The translations under genes were made by a program, and so were the position numbers. A stretch of DNA of 5,539 nucleotides from an uncultured Armatimonadota bacterium (lineage in GTDB: Bacteria > Armatimonadota > Fimbriimonadia > Fimbriimonadales > Fimbriimonadaceae), in NCBI GenBank assembly GCA_946478935.1, contig CAMLEL010000194.1, positions 1-5,539 of the forward strand. Direction: 5' to 3'. The notes under the pieces were generated by a model. That model searched no databases. It saw only the letters and a program-made list of their open reading frames with translations, and was not told the origin of the DNA. Every line of letters begins with the position of its first letter. The first letter of the stretch is position 1. Below are positions 5,117 to 5,539 of this stretch, piece after piece.

Positions 5117-5539
5117 ACTTTTGGACCTTGGGCACCCAGGCGGTCGTGCGGCCCCCAACGGTTTCTCGGACGATGGGCTTACCTCCGATGAACTCATGGC
5201 CACGAGCGCCCTCCCACCGAAAATGGAAGAGCCAGTCAGCTGGAAACTGCTCTTTGTCCGCGCCCACTTCCACCGCCTTTGCCACCACTCTCTGCAATGC
5301 GGCGCGCAGGGCCCTCACGTGACTTGCCGTGAGCTCATTACCGAGTCGCTTGGGGGAGATTCGAGGCTGGTATAGGGCTTCGTCGGCAATCCAATTGCCG
5401 ACGCCCGCGAAAAGTTTCTGGTCCAAAAGGAGAGCCTTGATGGGAGCCTTTCGCTTGGCGAGCGTGGCTTGCAGCTCTTTTGTCGACGGCAGCTCGGAGT
5501 AGACGTCCGGACCCAGCTTATCCATTCTTTTGTCCGATG
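5115..5539 (-). CDS. mutM: Formamidopyrimidine/endonuclease VIII family DNA glycosylase, zincless-finger type, 5' part outside window
   Basis: Fpg/Nei enzymes excise oxidised bases such as 8-oxoguanine and formamidopyrimidines and nick the abasic site. Only the C-terminal part is present. The frame stays open upstream of the first in-window ATG (5525) to the edge, reading S-D-K-R before it, so the catalytic N-terminus (Pro1, Glu2) lies outside. Visible from that ATG: KLGPDV (3-8); the helix-two-turn-helix segment KAPIKALLLDQKLFAGVGNWIADE (26-49), with Asn44 as the usual DNA-contact residue; and VGADKEQFPADWLFHFRW (87-104). The C-terminus, GGRTTAWVPKVQK (124-136), stands where bacterial Fpg has a four-cysteine zinc finger. 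There are no cysteines, but the Arg (126) of the finger loop is kept, as in the zincless finger of plant Fpg and NEIL1. Family is certain; substrate preference cannot be read here. Confidence 0.93.
   Translation of the reverse strand, partial: SDKRMDKLGPDVYSELPSTKELQATLAKRKAPIKALLLDQKLFAGVGNWIADEALYQPRISPKRLGNELTASHVRALRAALQRVVAKAVEVGADKEQFPADWLFHFRWEGARGHEFIGGKPIVRETVGGRTTAWVPKVQK

Noticed and set aside
1..5539. Defence system, CRISPR array, mobile element or RNA gene
   Set aside because: I looked for spaced direct repeats, transposase or nuclease motifs and tRNA-like folds and found none. The recognisable genes are repair, phosphatase and acyl-CoA metabolism genes.

Overview
The window is a compact, moderately GC-rich bacterial chromosome segment (by eye, mid-to-high 50s % GC). 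It holds housekeeping and catabolic genes on short spacers, with no tRNA, rRNA, CRISPR array, insertion sequence or phage gene that I can see. The lineage is uncertain. A plant-type zincless Fpg glycosylase, a Deinococcus/Armatimonadota-like SurE and small anchored proteins with an RFGTQ motif would suit an under-sampled phylum such as Armatimonadota, but this is inference.

Six of the seven genes lie on the minus strand, so the layout is described from right to left. At the right edge is the 3' part of a DNA glycosylase gene (Fpg/Nei family, N-terminal catalytic part outside the window). It is followed 59 bases downstream by surE, a metal-dependent nucleoside 5'-monophosphate phosphatase. A single plus-strand gene for a two-pass membrane protein (YcxB-like) runs into surE tail to tail, and the two 3' ends overlap by 89 bases.

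After a 145-base divergent spacer comes a two-gene unit: a crotonase most like methylglutaconyl-CoA hydratase and, 21 bases on, the biotin carboxylase subunit of an acyl-CoA carboxylase. This matches the hydratase/MCC-alpha pairing of leucine-isovalerate degradation loci. However, the carboxylase stops at residue 501, just inside the region where MCC/PCC alpha subunits continue into their BT and biotin-carrier domains. No beta subunit or carrier protein is present.

The left 1.4 kb holds two tandem paralogous genes for small signal-anchored proteins that share an RFGTQ block resembling DUF6624; the left one runs off the window. An AT-rich spacer between them carries a 35-base imperfect dyad. 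I found no novel multi-gene system. The points most worth checking are the zincless Fpg, the carboxylase without a carrier domain, the tandem RFGTQ genes with their dyad, and the surE/YcxB overlap. Several starts were set by family homology and ribosome binding sites, giving shorter proteins than the longest open frames.
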